Below, one piece after another: positions 8,371 to 15,821 of a stretch of 64,000 nt of DNA (position 1 is its first letter; each line of letters opens with the position of its first letter). Source of the DNA: VAZQ01 sp963753575 (lineage in GTDB: Bacteria > Pseudomonadota > Alphaproteobacteria > Rhizobiales > Xanthobacteraceae). The notes beneath the pieces were generated by a model. It was not told where the DNA came from, did no database searches, and worked only from the letters and a program-made list of their open reading frames with translations. A program made the translations under genes and the position numbers. Location of the stretch: positions 3,534,001 through 3,598,000 of the forward strand of contig CAVWCR010000003.1 in assembly GCA_963753575.1 (NCBI GenBank). The letters run 5' to 3'.

Positions 8371-9384
8371 CTACTCCACTCGCGCGGCGCGCTCCGCGCG
8401 CTCGACGACCTCTGCCGGTGTTGCGGCGATGCCGGCGACAAGTGTTGCGATCCGCTCGCCGGTCAAGGGCGCGATCTCAAGCTTCATGGTCTGGGCTTCC
8501 TTCACCAGCTCGGGATCTTTCAGGGTCGCGGCAAGCGCATTGCGCAGCGCTGCGACCCGATCCGCCGGCACGCCGGGCGTGGTCATGATCGGACGGCCCA
8601 GGAGGACGTTGCCGGCGAAGAAGGTCATGACTTGGCGCTGCTCGTCGGTCTTGAGGAACTCGAAGATCGACGGCGCGCCCAGGCCGGGCACCGGATCGGG
8701 CTCGAAGTTGAACAGGACACGCATCTGCCCCGACACGACCCAGGGCCGGCGCGCGCCTGCCGGTCCGCCGATCGTATTGGCGAAGGCATCGACCTCGCGC
8801 CGCCCTGCCGCCAGCGCCATGTCGCCGGGCGAGCGATAGCCGGGAACGACCTTGAGCTTCATGCCCACGAGGTTCTTCAGCAGCATGGGCCCGACCGTGA
8901 TGCCCTGCGCCTTCCCGGTCCCGCCGACGATCAGCTCGTGATCGAAGAGATCCGCCACCTTTTTGATGGCGGTCGCATTGTTGATGTAGAGGACGAGGTT
9001 GTTGACCTCGGGGCTGCCGAGCCAGTTGAACTTGACCGGATCGAACCGGACATTGGCCACCTTCATCACCGCGGCCGCCGGCATGCTGCGCGACATCATC
9101 CCGATCACGGTGCCGTCGCGCGGCGCCACGTTGTAGAGGTGATTGGTCGCAACCAGCGAGCCGGCGCCCGGCATGTTCTCCACGATGATCGTCGGGCTGC
9201 CGGGAATGTGACGGACCATGTGCCGCGCAAGCAGCCGCGCCCACGCGTCATAGTCGCCGCCCGGCGCGGTGCCGACCACGATCCGGATTTGCTTGCCGCT
9301 ATAGAAGGCCTCGGGCGACTGCGCCTGCGCGGGCATCGCGCACGCGAGCACGGCCACCAGTACCGCCGCGGCGAGTTTCGGCAT
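8371..9384 (-). CDS. Bug-type substrate-binding protein 3
   Basis: This 337-residue TctC-like protein has signal peptide MPKLAAAVLVAVLACAMPAQA. It continues FYSGKQIRIVVGTAPGGDYDAWARL and VENMPGAGSLVATNHLYNVAPRDG, in segments. The start at 9384 is chosen because AAGGAT precedes it and the signal peptide follows at once; the frame is open further upstream. It is the first gene of the operon binding protein - esterase - binding protein. A VOC gene diverges from it about 108 bp away. Confidence 0.88.
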   Translation of the reverse strand: MPKLAAAVLVAVLACAMPAQAQSPEAFYSGKQIRIVVGTAPGGDYDAWARLLARHMVRHIPGSPTIIVENMPGAGSLVATNHLYNVAPRDGTVIGMMSRSMPAAAVMKVANVRFDPVKFNWLGSPEVNNLVLYINNATAIKKVADLFDHELIVGGTGKAQGITVGPMLLKNLVGMKLKVVPGYRSPGDMALAAGRREVDAFANTIGGPAGARRPWVVSGQMRVLFNFEPDPVPGLGAPSIFEFLKTDEQRQVMTFFAGNVLLGRPIMTTPGVPADRVAALRNALAATLKDPELVKEAQTMKLEIAPLTGERIATLVAGIAATPAEVVERAERAARVE

Positions 9385-9491
9385 CGGCCCATCCTTGGCT
9401 ATCGTTTCATATGTTGACGAAACGATAGCGCCATTCTGCGTGGCGGGATAGCCTGCGGCATTCTGCCCATCAGGCAAGCTTCGGAGGAACC

Positions 9492-9893
9492 ATGGCTAAG
9501 ATCCGTCACATCGTCTTCCACACCACCGACGTCGAGCGGTTGGTGAAATTCTATGTCGAAGTCATGGGACTGACGGTCAAGCACCGCGCCGAGAACGGCG
9601 GCGTCGCGCTCACCGATGGCTATCTCGACTTCTCGATCCACACCAACAAGATCGATGGCAAGCCGTCGGGCTTCAACCATTTCGGATTCGAGGTCGAGGA
9701 CAACGACGAGGTCGCGGCGCGCTTCAAGGCCAAGGGCTACCGCCCGCCGCTCAAGCGACCCGGCGACCGGCTCTACGCCGAATACCGGGCGATCGATCCG
9801 GACGGCAACAATTTCGACATTTCGGTGAACGGCTACGAGTCGCTCCGCCCCGATCGCGACGGCACCAAGAAGGTGAAGGCGCCCGTCACTTGA
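9492..9893 (+). CDS. Single-domain VOC-family protein
   Basis: The 133-residue protein is one VOC module pair. It opens IRHIVFHTTDVERLVKFYVEVMGL and closes with YRAIDPDGNNFDISVNGYESL, the typical DPDGN turn before the last metal-ligand strand. GGAGGA lies just upstream of the ATG. It precedes a hydroxyisobutyrate-type dehydrogenase, a cupin and a FAA-hydrolase-like gene on the same strand, so it is probably part of a small catabolic operon. The reaction (isomerase, epimerase or dioxygenase) is not evident. Confidence 0.8.
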   Translation: MAKIRHIVFHTTDVERLVKFYVEVMGLTVKHRAENGGVALTDGYLDFSIHTNKIDGKPSGFNHFGFEVEDNDEVAARFKAKGYRPPLKRPGDRLYAEYRAIDPDGNNFDISVNGYESLRPDRDGTKKVKAPVT

Positions 9894-9957
9894 TCGCAGC
9901 GCCGGGCAACCCGCTGTCGCCACATTGGCGCGCGATCACGGCGCAGAGCGAGGACGC

Positions 9958-10839
9958 ATGACCATCGGATTTATCGGGCTCGGCGCCATGGGAGCCGGCA
10001 TCGTGCCGCGGCTGATGGCGGCGGGCCACACCGTTACCGGCTGGAACCGCAGCAAGGACAAGGCCGCGCCGCTTATCAAGGCCGGCATGCGTCTTGCCGA
10101 GAGCCCGCGCGCGGTCGCGGCCGCTTCCGAGATCGTGTTCTCGATCGTGACCGACGCCGCGGCGGTGCGTGCGATCGCGCTCGGTCCCGACGGCATCATC
10201 GCCGGACTCAAGGCGGGCAGCATCTATGTCGACATGAGCACGATCGCGCCGGATGTCAGCCGTGCGGTCGCTCATGAATTCGCCGCCAAGGGACTGGCCA
10301 TGCTCGATGCACCGATCTCAGGGAGCCCGATCACGCTCGCGCAAGGCAACGCCTCGGTCATGGTCGGCGGTGACCGCAAAGCGTTTGAGCGGGTCGAGCC
10401 GGTGCTGCGCGCGATCGGCCCAAAGGTGACCTATATCGGCCAGAGCGGTCTGGCTGTGCAGATGAAGATCTCGGTCAATCTCCTGCTCATGGTCGAGGTG
10501 ATTGCGTTCGGCGAAGCGGTGGCGCTTGCCGAGAAGGGCGGCGTTAAGCGCGAGACCGCAGTCGACGCGATCCTCAAGAGCGTCGCGGCCTCCCCTGTGC
10601 TCGGCTATCGCGGCCCCTTCATCCTGGAGGGCAAGATGCCGGCCGTGCCGCTCGCCGACGTGACGCTGCAGCAGAAGGACATGCTGCTCGCGCTCGAACA
10701 GGGCCGCAAGCTCGGCAGTCCGGTTCCGCTCGCGGCCGCCGCCAACGAGATGATGAATGCATGCCGCGGGCTTGGCATCGATCACAATGACTTTGTCGCC
10801 GCGCATGAAGTCTATCGCCGCCTCGGAGGACAATCATGA
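9958..10839 (+). CDS. NAD(P)-dependent beta-hydroxyacid dehydrogenase (3-hydroxyisobutyrate/tartronate semialdehyde reductase type)
   Basis: The Rossmann motif GFIGLGAMGAGI begins at residue 4. SGSPITLAQGNASVMVGG around residue 120 is the substrate-binding signature, and VQMKISVNLLL carries the catalytic Lys. The length (293 aa) is normal. The family oxidises or reduces 3-hydroxy acids such as 3-hydroxyisobutyrate, glycerate/tartronate semialdehyde or sulfolactaldehyde. The ATG at 9958 follows a GAGG. Its stop overlaps the ATG of the next cupin gene (ATGA), indicating coupled translation. Confidence 0.88.
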   Translation: MTIGFIGLGAMGAGIVPRLMAAGHTVTGWNRSKDKAAPLIKAGMRLAESPRAVAAASEIVFSIVTDAAAVRAIALGPDGIIAGLKAGSIYVDMSTIAPDVSRAVAHEFAAKGLAMLDAPISGSPITLAQGNASVMVGGDRKAFERVEPVLRAIGPKVTYIGQSGLAVQMKISVNLLLMVEVIAFGEAVALAEKGGVKRETAVDAILKSVAASPVLGYRGPFILEGKMPAVPLADVTLQQKDMLLALEQGRKLGSPVPLAAAANEMMNACRGLGIDHNDFVAAHEVYRRLGGQS

Positions 10840-11360
10840 CCTCGAAATCCGAACACTTCGCCTTCGCCTTGGGGAAGGCCCTGAAGAAGACGGTCGCGGC
10901 CGCCAAGGAGGCCAAGGAAGCTATGAGGCCCACCCCGCCGACGACCGCGCCGCAAGGCCCGTCGATGTATCGCACCAACATCCGCAACGTGCCGACGGTC
11001 GAGGGCCTGCCGCGCAAGGACGGCTGGGTCGACATGCAGGTGCAGTTTCTGATCGACAAGAAGTCGGCGGGCGCCAACCACGTCGTCGGCTGGACCGTGC
11101 TCAAGCCGGGCGCGCGCCACGAGCGCCATCGGCATCACAACTGCGACGAGTTCTTCATCGTGATCAAAGGGCGCGGACACATCTACAGCGATCTCGGTGA
11201 GGAGCCGTCGGTCGAGGGCGACGTGGTCTATTCGCCGCGCGGCTGCTGGCACGGCTTCAACAACACCTCGAACGAGGACGTGGTGCTGGCCTGGGGCTGG
11301 ATGGGCGCGGGCTCGATCGAGGATTCCGGCTACGAGGTCGATCCGACAAGCCACCGCTGA
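10836..11360 (+). CDS. Cupin-domain protein
   Basis: The 174-residue protein has a cupin_2 barrel: ARHERHRHHNCDEFFIVIKGRGHIYSD in segments, then EGDVVYSPRGCWHGFNNTSNEDVV. The RHRHHNCDE and CWHGF motifs hold the canonical His/Glu metal ligands. The first 40 residues are a polar, Lys/Ala/Pro-rich extension before the barrel. It starts inside the stop codon of the dehydrogenase gene and clearly shares its operon. The substrate is unknown. Confidence 0.8.
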   Translation: MTSKSEHFAFALGKALKKTVAAAKEAKEAMRPTPPTTAPQGPSMYRTNIRNVPTVEGLPRKDGWVDMQVQFLIDKKSAGANHVVGWTVLKPGARHERHRHHNCDEFFIVIKGRGHIYSDLGEEPSVEGDVVYSPRGCWHGFNNTSNEDVVLAWGWMGAGSIEDSGYEVDPTSHR

Positions 11361-11390
11361 GCGTCAAAGTTACGGAGCTGAATTGTTCAT

Positions 11391-11471
11391 CCGTTCGCCC
11401 CCGCGAAAGCGGGGACCCAGAGCTGCACGCGCCATAGCAAACTGGATTCCCGCTTGCGCGGGAATGAACGG
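11391..11471. repeat. Inverted pair of GTCCCCGC-family palindromes
   Basis: Copy A (11391-11420: CCGTTCGCCCCCGCGAAAGC, then GGGGACCCAG) and copy B (11442-11471: CTGGATTCCCGCTTGCGCGG, then GAATGAACGG) face each other across a 21-nt spacer. In both copies the CCCAG end points inward and the GTTCG end outward. The pair lies between the cupin and hydratase genes of one operon-like run. Confidence 0.8.
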
Positions 11472-11528
11472 TGTGTGTGGAGCGCTCAACCTCTAATCTC
11501 TCGCTTTGGAAAGGCTCAAAACGAAGAC

Positions 11529-12230
11529 ATGAACCCTTCTGACGATCCGCGCATCGTGCGCGGCATGACTGCGCAGCTTGCGCTGCGGCGCCAGCGTCTC
11601 AACGCGGGCGACAAGCCGCTTGGCTGGAAGGTCGGCTTCGGCGCGCCCGCGGCGCTTCAGAAGTTCAAGATCAACGCTCCGCTCGTGGGCTTCCTCACCC
11701 AGAATGCGCGCGTTGCCGATGGCGGCACCGTCTCGCTCGCCGGCTGGACCAAGCCGGTAGCCGAGCCCGAGATCGCAGTCCACATCGGCCGCGACTTGCC
11801 AGCGGGCGCTGATCGCGTCACCGCGATCACCGCCATCGCCGGCATCTCACCCGCCATCGAGCTCGCCGACCTCAACGAGCCGCCCGAGGATCCCGAGCGC
11901 ATCCTCAGCCACAATATCTACCAGCGCCATGTGGTGCTCGACAGCCTCTCGCCCGCGCGCGCCGGCGGCTCGGCTCAAGGCCTCACGTGCCGCATCTTAA
12001 GGCGCGGCGGTGAATTCGCGCGCACGAGCGAGCCGCAGGTCTACACCGGTACGTGGATCGAGATCGTGCGGCATGTCGCGGACGTGCTCGCCGCCTTCGG
12101 CGAGCGGCTGCGCGCGGGCGACATCATCATCACCGGCTCGGTGGTGCCGCCGATCATGATCGAGCCCGACGAAGATGGCCTCGCGTTTGCCCTTGACCCG
12201 GTCGGAACCATCTCCGTACGCTTCCGCTAA
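11529..12230 (+). CDS. 2-keto-4-pentenoate hydratase / fumarylacetoacetate hydrolase-family protein
   Basis: The 233-residue protein contains the family pattern: KPLGWKVGFGAP at the start, then TKPVAEPEIAVHIGRDLP and ISPAIELADLNEPPEDPERILSHNIYQRHVVL, in segments. The EPEIA and IELAD acidic residues fit the metal site of MhpD/DmpE-type hydratases, which act after ring cleavage of catechols. This supports a meta-cleavage-like pathway with the VOC and cupin proteins nearby. Start ATG at 11529; the stop is 13 nt from the next binding-protein gene. Confidence 0.82.
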   Translation: MNPSDDPRIVRGMTAQLALRRQRLNAGDKPLGWKVGFGAPAALQKFKINAPLVGFLTQNARVADGGTVSLAGWTKPVAEPEIAVHIGRDLPAGADRVTAITAIAGISPAIELADLNEPPEDPERILSHNIYQRHVVLDSLSPARAGGSAQGLTCRILRRGGEFARTSEPQVYTGTWIEIVRHVADVLAAFGERLRAGDIIITGSVVPPIMIEPDEDGLAFALDPVGTISVRFR

Positions 12231-12243
12231 CCACGAGGGTGTC

Positions 12244-13212
12244 ATGCGTCCGTTCAACCGATTGGCTTGCGCGCTTGGCTTGGCATTTGTTGCGGCAACT
12301 GCCCACGCCCAGACCCCACCCCCACCCCAGATTTGGCCGCAGAAGACGGTGCGGTTCATCATTCCGTTGCCGCCCGGCAGCGGGATGGATCTCTCGGCGC
12401 GGCTGGTGGCGGAGCGGCTGACCGCCCGCTGGGGGCAGTCGGTCGTGGTCGAGAACCGCCAGGGTGCCGACGGCATCCCGGCCGTGACCGCGTTTCTGTC
12501 CGCCCGCGACAATCACACCTTCCTGTTCTCGTTCGGCGGCGTCGTGAGCTTCAATCACCTGCTGCACGATCGCCTGCCCTACGACCCCAAGGAGCTCGTT
12601 CCGCTCGCGCCGGTGATCGACAATTTCCTCGGCGTCTCCGCGAGCGCAACGCTGAAGGTCAACACCCTGGCCGAGCTGGTGGCCGCCGCGAAGGCGCAGC
12701 CCGGCAAGCTCAACTATGCGGCAACGCCGGGGCTGCCTGTTTTCGTGTTGCTCGCCCTGCAGAAATATGCCGGCATCGAGATGGCGAACGTGCCTTACCG
12801 CGACTTCGCACCGGCCTACCAGGACCTGACCACGGGCAGGCTGCACGTCGTCGGCACCGGCGTGCCGACACTCGTGCCGCACCATCGCGCCGGCACCGCC
12901 AAGATGCTGTTCGTGACCAACCGCGAGCGCTCGCCGCAGGCCACCGACGTGCCGACCGCGAGCGAGGCGGGATATCGCGATCTCACGTTCGAAGGCGTCT
13001 CGGGCATCTACGGCTGGCGCGGCATGCCGGCGGAGATCCGGCAACGCGTCGTTGCCGATGTCGCAACGATCGTGGCCGATCCGGCGTTCCGGGCCCGCGT
13101 GGTGAGCGTCGGCACGGTGCCGCGCATCGGCACGCCCGAACAATTCGCCGCCGCGATCGAGGAGCAGCGCGCCAAGATCGCAGCGATCCATGCAACGATT
13201 GGAAAGCGGTAG
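12244..13212 (+). CDS. Bug-type substrate-binding protein 4
   Basis: The 322-residue periplasmic binding protein has signal peptide LGLAFVAATAHAQ, a proline run, then IWPQKTVRFIIPLPPGSGMDLSARL. VVENRQGADGIPAVTAFL and NFLGVSASATLKVNTLAEL continue the TctC fold. It follows the hydratase gene by 13 nt and precedes a clear paralogue (13272) by 59 nt, so this is a tandem duplication within a catabolic operon. The ligand is unknown; dicarboxylates or aromatic acids are typical for the family. Confidence 0.87.
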   Translation: MRPFNRLACALGLAFVAATAHAQTPPPPQIWPQKTVRFIIPLPPGSGMDLSARLVAERLTARWGQSVVVENRQGADGIPAVTAFLSARDNHTFLFSFGGVVSFNHLLHDRLPYDPKELVPLAPVIDNFLGVSASATLKVNTLAELVAAAKAQPGKLNYAATPGLPVFVLLALQKYAGIEMANVPYRDFAPAYQDLTTGRLHVVGTGVPTLVPHHRAGTAKMLFVTNRERSPQATDVPTASEAGYRDLTFEGVSGIYGWRGMPAEIRQRVVADVATIVADPAFRARVVSVGTVPRIGTPEQFAAAIEEQRAKIAAIHATIGKR

Positions 13213-13271
13213 CGGTAGAATTTCAAGAGACGGACCAAGAGGTCCGCAAACACAAAGTGGGAGGAAGCGCC

Positions 13272-14288
13272 ATGCGCCAGTTTACCTTGCGGATGACGGC
13301 CGTCGCGGTCGGCATCCTGGCGAGCCTGTTTGCGATGCCGTCGCAGCTACAGGCACAGTCACAGACACAGACACAGACACAGACACAGATCTGGCCGCAG
13401 CGGCCGGTCAGGTTCATCGTGCCGTTCGGCCCGGGCGCAGGCGCCGATATCGGGGCACGGCTGCTGGCGGAACGATTGCTGGCGCGCTGGGGCGGCAAGC
13501 CGGTCGTGATCGAGAACCGGCCGGGCGGCGACGGGCTGGTGGCGATCCAGGCTTTCCTCACGGCCAACGACGATCACACCTTCCTATTCTCGCCTTCCGG
13601 CAATTTCACGGTGCATCCGTTCCTGTACGAGAAGCTGCCGTATACGCCCGCCGACCTGGTGCCGATCGCGCGCGTCTCCAACACCATCCTGGGCGTCGGC
13701 GTGCCCGCCGCAATGAAAGTGCCCGACCTCAAGGCCTGGGTCGCGCGCGCGAAGGCGGAGCCCGGCAAGTTCAACGCCGCGGTGGTGCCGGGCATCACCG
13801 AGTTCATCTTCGACTACTTCGTGAAGACAACCGGCCTCTCGCTCACCAAGGTGCCGTATCGCAACATCGTGCAGGCCGCGACCGATGTGGGCGAAGGGCG
13901 CCTGCAGATCTACATGGCGTCCTACGCGATCCTGCAGCCGCAAACGCAAGCCGGCCGGATCAAGACCATCATCGTCAACGGACGCGAGCGCGCCGCGATC
14001 CTGCCCGACATTCCGACCGCGCGCGAGGCCGGCTTCCCGTCGCTCGAAGTGGAAGGCCTCGTCGGCCTGTTCGGCATCAAGACGCTGCCCAAGAACCTGA
14101 TCGAGAAGATCGGCGCCGACATCGTGGCGGCCACCAAGGACCCGGCGGTGTCGGCGCGGCTCTCAGCGACCGCGCAGACCGTCAACCCCGGCATGCCCGC
14201 CGACTTCGCGGCCGCGATCCAGGGCCAGCGCGACCAGATCGCCAGGATCGCGCAGGAAATGGGCCTCAAGCCGAAGCTGAAGCAGTGA
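13272..14288 (+). CDS. Bug-type substrate-binding protein 5
   Basis: This 338-residue paralogue of the preceding gene shares IWPQRPVRFIVPFGPGAGAD, VVIENRPGGDGLVAIQAFL and HTFLFSPSGNFTVHPF. The signal peptide ends near SQLQAQ. Immediately after it lies an unusual QTQTQTQTQ stretch encoded by a hexanucleotide tandem repeat, so the mature N-terminus is a flexible Gln/Thr tail. The ATG at 13272 has a strong GGGAGGA Shine-Dalgarno. Three copies of this binding-protein group would bind related ligands, but no permease is adjacent. Confidence 0.87.
   Translation: MRQFTLRMTAVAVGILASLFAMPSQLQAQSQTQTQTQTQIWPQRPVRFIVPFGPGAGADIGARLLAERLLARWGGKPVVIENRPGGDGLVAIQAFLTANDDHTFLFSPSGNFTVHPFLYEKLPYTPADLVPIARVSNTILGVGVPAAMKVPDLKAWVARAKAEPGKFNAAVVPGITEFIFDYFVKTTGLSLTKVPYRNIVQAATDVGEGRLQIYMASYAILQPQTQAGRIKTIIVNGRERAAILPDIPTAREAGFPSLEVEGLVGLFGIKTLPKNLIEKIGADIVAATKDPAVSARLSATAQTVNPGMPADFAAAIQGQRDQIARIAQEMGLKPKLKQ
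13354..13389 (+). repeat. Hexanucleotide tandem repeat (CACAGA)n within a coding sequence
   Basis: One imperfect unit CACAGT (13354-13359) is followed by five perfect CACAGA units (13360-13389). The array is in frame and encodes alternating Gln-Thr just past the predicted signal-peptidase site of binding protein 5. Unit gain or loss would lengthen or shorten the linker by two residues without changing frame. Confidence 0.9.
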
Positions 14289-14346
14289 CGCGCGCGGCCG
14301 CACCTCAAACAGGGTAAGCAGCCATACGCTTTCGTGTAGCACGGTA

Positions 14347-14676
14347 TCACCTCTCCGTTCGTCCCCGCGCAAGCGGGGACCCAGTTCTTTCACAGGGACA
14401 AGTCATCCCACAGATCGCGCCATGTCGGGTTCGTCTTTCGATAAGCTGCAATTTCCAAGAGCGATTCCACTTCTTGATCTGACGTTCGCGCGTGAGCGCA
14501 GATTTGCGCGTTTCATGCTGCTCGTACCAGACCAGAATTTTGACCCCGTATTTGCTGGTGAATCCTGGCATGGCTCCAGTTCGATGCTCCCAAACCCGCC
14601 GGATGAGATCATCTGTCACGCCGGTGTACAGTGTTCCGTTCCGCCGGCTTGCAAGAATGTAAACGTAGAAGCTCAT
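14347..14676 (-). CDS. GIY-YIG nuclease-like protein (UPF0213 type)
   Basis: The 109-residue protein starts FYVYILASRRNGTLYTGVTDDLIRRVWEH, which carries the YVYIL and LYTGVT halves of the GIY-YIG motif and the catalytic Arg. GFTSKYGVKILVWYE and SALTRERQIKKWNR, in segments, complete the UPF0213 fold. The last residues (GSPLARGRTER) are translated from the 32-bp palindrome and the stop falls 4 bp outside it, so the gene has grown into the repeat. Small GIY-YIG proteins cut or nick DNA; here a role on the flanking repeats is inference. Confidence 0.85.
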   Translation of the reverse strand: MSFYVYILASRRNGTLYTGVTDDLIRRVWEHRTGAMPGFTSKYGVKILVWYEQHETRKSALTRERQIKKWNRSWKLQLIERRTRHGAICGMTCPCERTGSPLARGRTER

Positions 14677-14720
14677 CGCATTTCAGCTCTGGGTCCCCGC
14701 TTGCGCGGGGACGAACGGAG
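14353..14720. mobile_element. GIY-YIG gene bracketed by perfect 32-bp inverted palindromes
   Basis: The left repeat (14353-14384) and right repeat (14689-14720) are exact inverted copies of 32 bp with core GTCCCCGCGCAAGCGGGGAC. Each is itself a palindrome. The repeats enclose one gene, a GIY-YIG endonuclease-like protein, and the left repeat lies inside its 3' coding end. Gene-less pairs of the same repeat in the same orientation occur at 11.4, 27.3 and 58.3 kb. This looks like the coding version of a dispersed palindrome unit. No target-site duplication is visible outside the repeats. Confidence 0.65.
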
Positions 14721-14891
14721 AATGCTGATCCTACGGTGGACCAGCAACGCGGCGTTTGAAACCGCAAGCTTTTTGGTTTCGTTTTGTCAAAAAAGCGCTG
14801 CGACACGCTCCTTCGCCGCACCTTCGGCAGACCGCTCGGCCACGCTCAATCCGAGCGACCCTTTGATTCTCCTCATGTTTCACCCGTTGGG
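14721..14891. other. Intergenic stretch between the GIY-YIG unit and the IS1595 element
   Basis: No supported gene is present. A minus-strand open stretch of about 29 codons (MRRIKGSLGLSVAERSAEG) starts near 14877 with weak support. The insertion site of the downstream element (TTCGTCTT at 14892) adjoins it. Confidence 0.4.
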
Positions 14892-14899
14892 TTCGTCTT

Positions 14900-14925
14900 G
14901 GGAATTATAACCTTGACAAAGCAGA
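14900..14925 (+). repeat. Left terminal inverted repeat of the IS1595-family element
   Basis: The 26-bp end starts GGGAATTATA and continues ACCTTGACAAAGCAGA. It matches the complement of 17203-17228 at 23 of 26 positions. TTCGTCTT at 14892-14899 is the target duplication. Confidence 0.9.
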
Positions 14926-14994
14926 CCCAACATATAGCGTCCCCGGCGCCCCTCGACTCTGGGGCTGGCGCGCCCGAAGTGACTAACGAAATGC

Positions 14995-15612
14995 TCAGTG
15001 CGGGGATGTGGGAATTGTCACTTTGCTGCGACCCCTCCGCCCCCGTTTCTTCCGTTTCCCTGGACGATTTGGCAGAGGTTTATATTGCCATGGAGCGAGT
15101 AGCTCCTGGGCGAAAGCATGCATGATCTCGGAAATGTTAGAGCGCTTCGCCTTCTCGTTGCGCAAAAATAGCAAGTACAAATGGATGCTGATCTTTTCGA
15201 GATCGGCCGACATTTGCGTTAGGATTGATACTGATATTGGTTGTTGGCGAAGTCGCTTTTTGTCCAGTGCAATGCGCCTATTGGTGACAACCCATTTCCC
15301 GCCGATATGCGTCGTTTCATAATGGACAATAAGGTTCCTCGCCTCGGTAATGAGGTTCAATTGTGCGAAAATGAATGCGAATTCCTCCTTGATCGCTTTT
15401 CTCGCTTTGGTTCCATCAAGAATTCGATTGATGAGTTTCGTTGCTGCATCGGCCCTCGTCCCCGAAAAGATTGCCTGGGCAATTGGTGGAGAGACCTTTG
15501 CGAAACTCCATAGAGTGCTAGAGATCACGTGTTCTATTTCTGCATACGCTTCGATAAAGCGGCCAAGTGCCTCCCAATAGCCAGCTTCTCTGGGTGGATG
15601 GTAATCAATCAT
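14995..15612 (-). CDS. HEPN-like passenger protein of the IS1595 element
   Basis: The 205-residue protein is not recognised by name. Residues 1-130 are predicted helical. They contain EARNLIVHYETTH, an R-N-x3-H (Rx4H) motif at residues 92-97, the signature of HEPN nucleotidyl-binding/RNase domains. The C-terminus is a basic tail (RPGKRKKRGRRGRSK). HEPN proteins often act as RNase toxins or as defence effectors. The gene lies between the left end of the element and a divergent 56-aa gene whose start is only 14 nt away. The HEPN call rests on one motif and helical context, so it is tentative. Confidence 0.6.
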   Translation of the reverse strand: MIDYHPPREAGYWEALGRFIEAYAEIEHVISSTLWSFAKVSPPIAQAIFSGTRADAATKLINRILDGTKARKAIKEEFAFIFAQLNLITEARNLIVHYETTHIGGKWVVTNRRIALDKKRLRQQPISVSILTQMSADLEKISIHLYLLFLRNEKAKRSNISEIMHAFAQELLAPWQYKPLPNRPGKRKKRGRRGRSKVTIPTSPH

Positions 15613-15626
15613 GATATGGTTCCGGC

Positions 15627-15797
15627 ATGGGTGACAAAAAGCGGCCTACGAAAATTGAACTAGAGCCTGATGCATGGTCGCGCTTCGAGCGCGCCGTTGA
15701 TGTTGTGTCGAAAAGCCCGCCGCAGCATCGAACCAAAGACAAACCAAAATCTGGAACGGGTACCCGCAAACGAAAGCGCGTGAAGGGGGATACATAA
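15627..15797 (+). CDS. Small basic protein (56 aa), divergent from the HEPN-like gene
   Basis: The protein starts MGDKKRPTKIELEPDAWSRF, followed by ERAVDVVSKSPPQHR and a Lys/Arg-rich tail. The PDAWxRFExAVD pattern resembles small uncharacterised rhizobial proteins, and I do not know a function. Its ATG lies 14 nt from the start of the HEPN-like gene on the opposite strand, so their promoters must overlap or lie inside each other's coding region. Its length and pairing with a HEPN-like protein allow an antitoxin role, which is speculative. The TAA overlaps an ATG of a weaker frame. Confidence 0.6.
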   Translation: MGDKKRPTKIELEPDAWSRFERAVDVVSKSPPQHRTKDKPKSGTGTRKRKRVKGDT

Positions 15798-15821
15798 TGA
15801 CCGACGCGGAGAAATCTAAGC

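Noticed and set aside
12267..13271. Long plus-strand frame continuing into the binding-protein gene at 13272
   Set aside because: Its first part is an out-of-frame shadow of the binding-protein gene at 12244, with no own start signal. Only the segment from 13272 is a gene.
13354..13389. CRISPR-like array
   Set aside because: The units are 6 bp, contiguous and inside a gene; there are no spacers or cas genes anywhere in the window.
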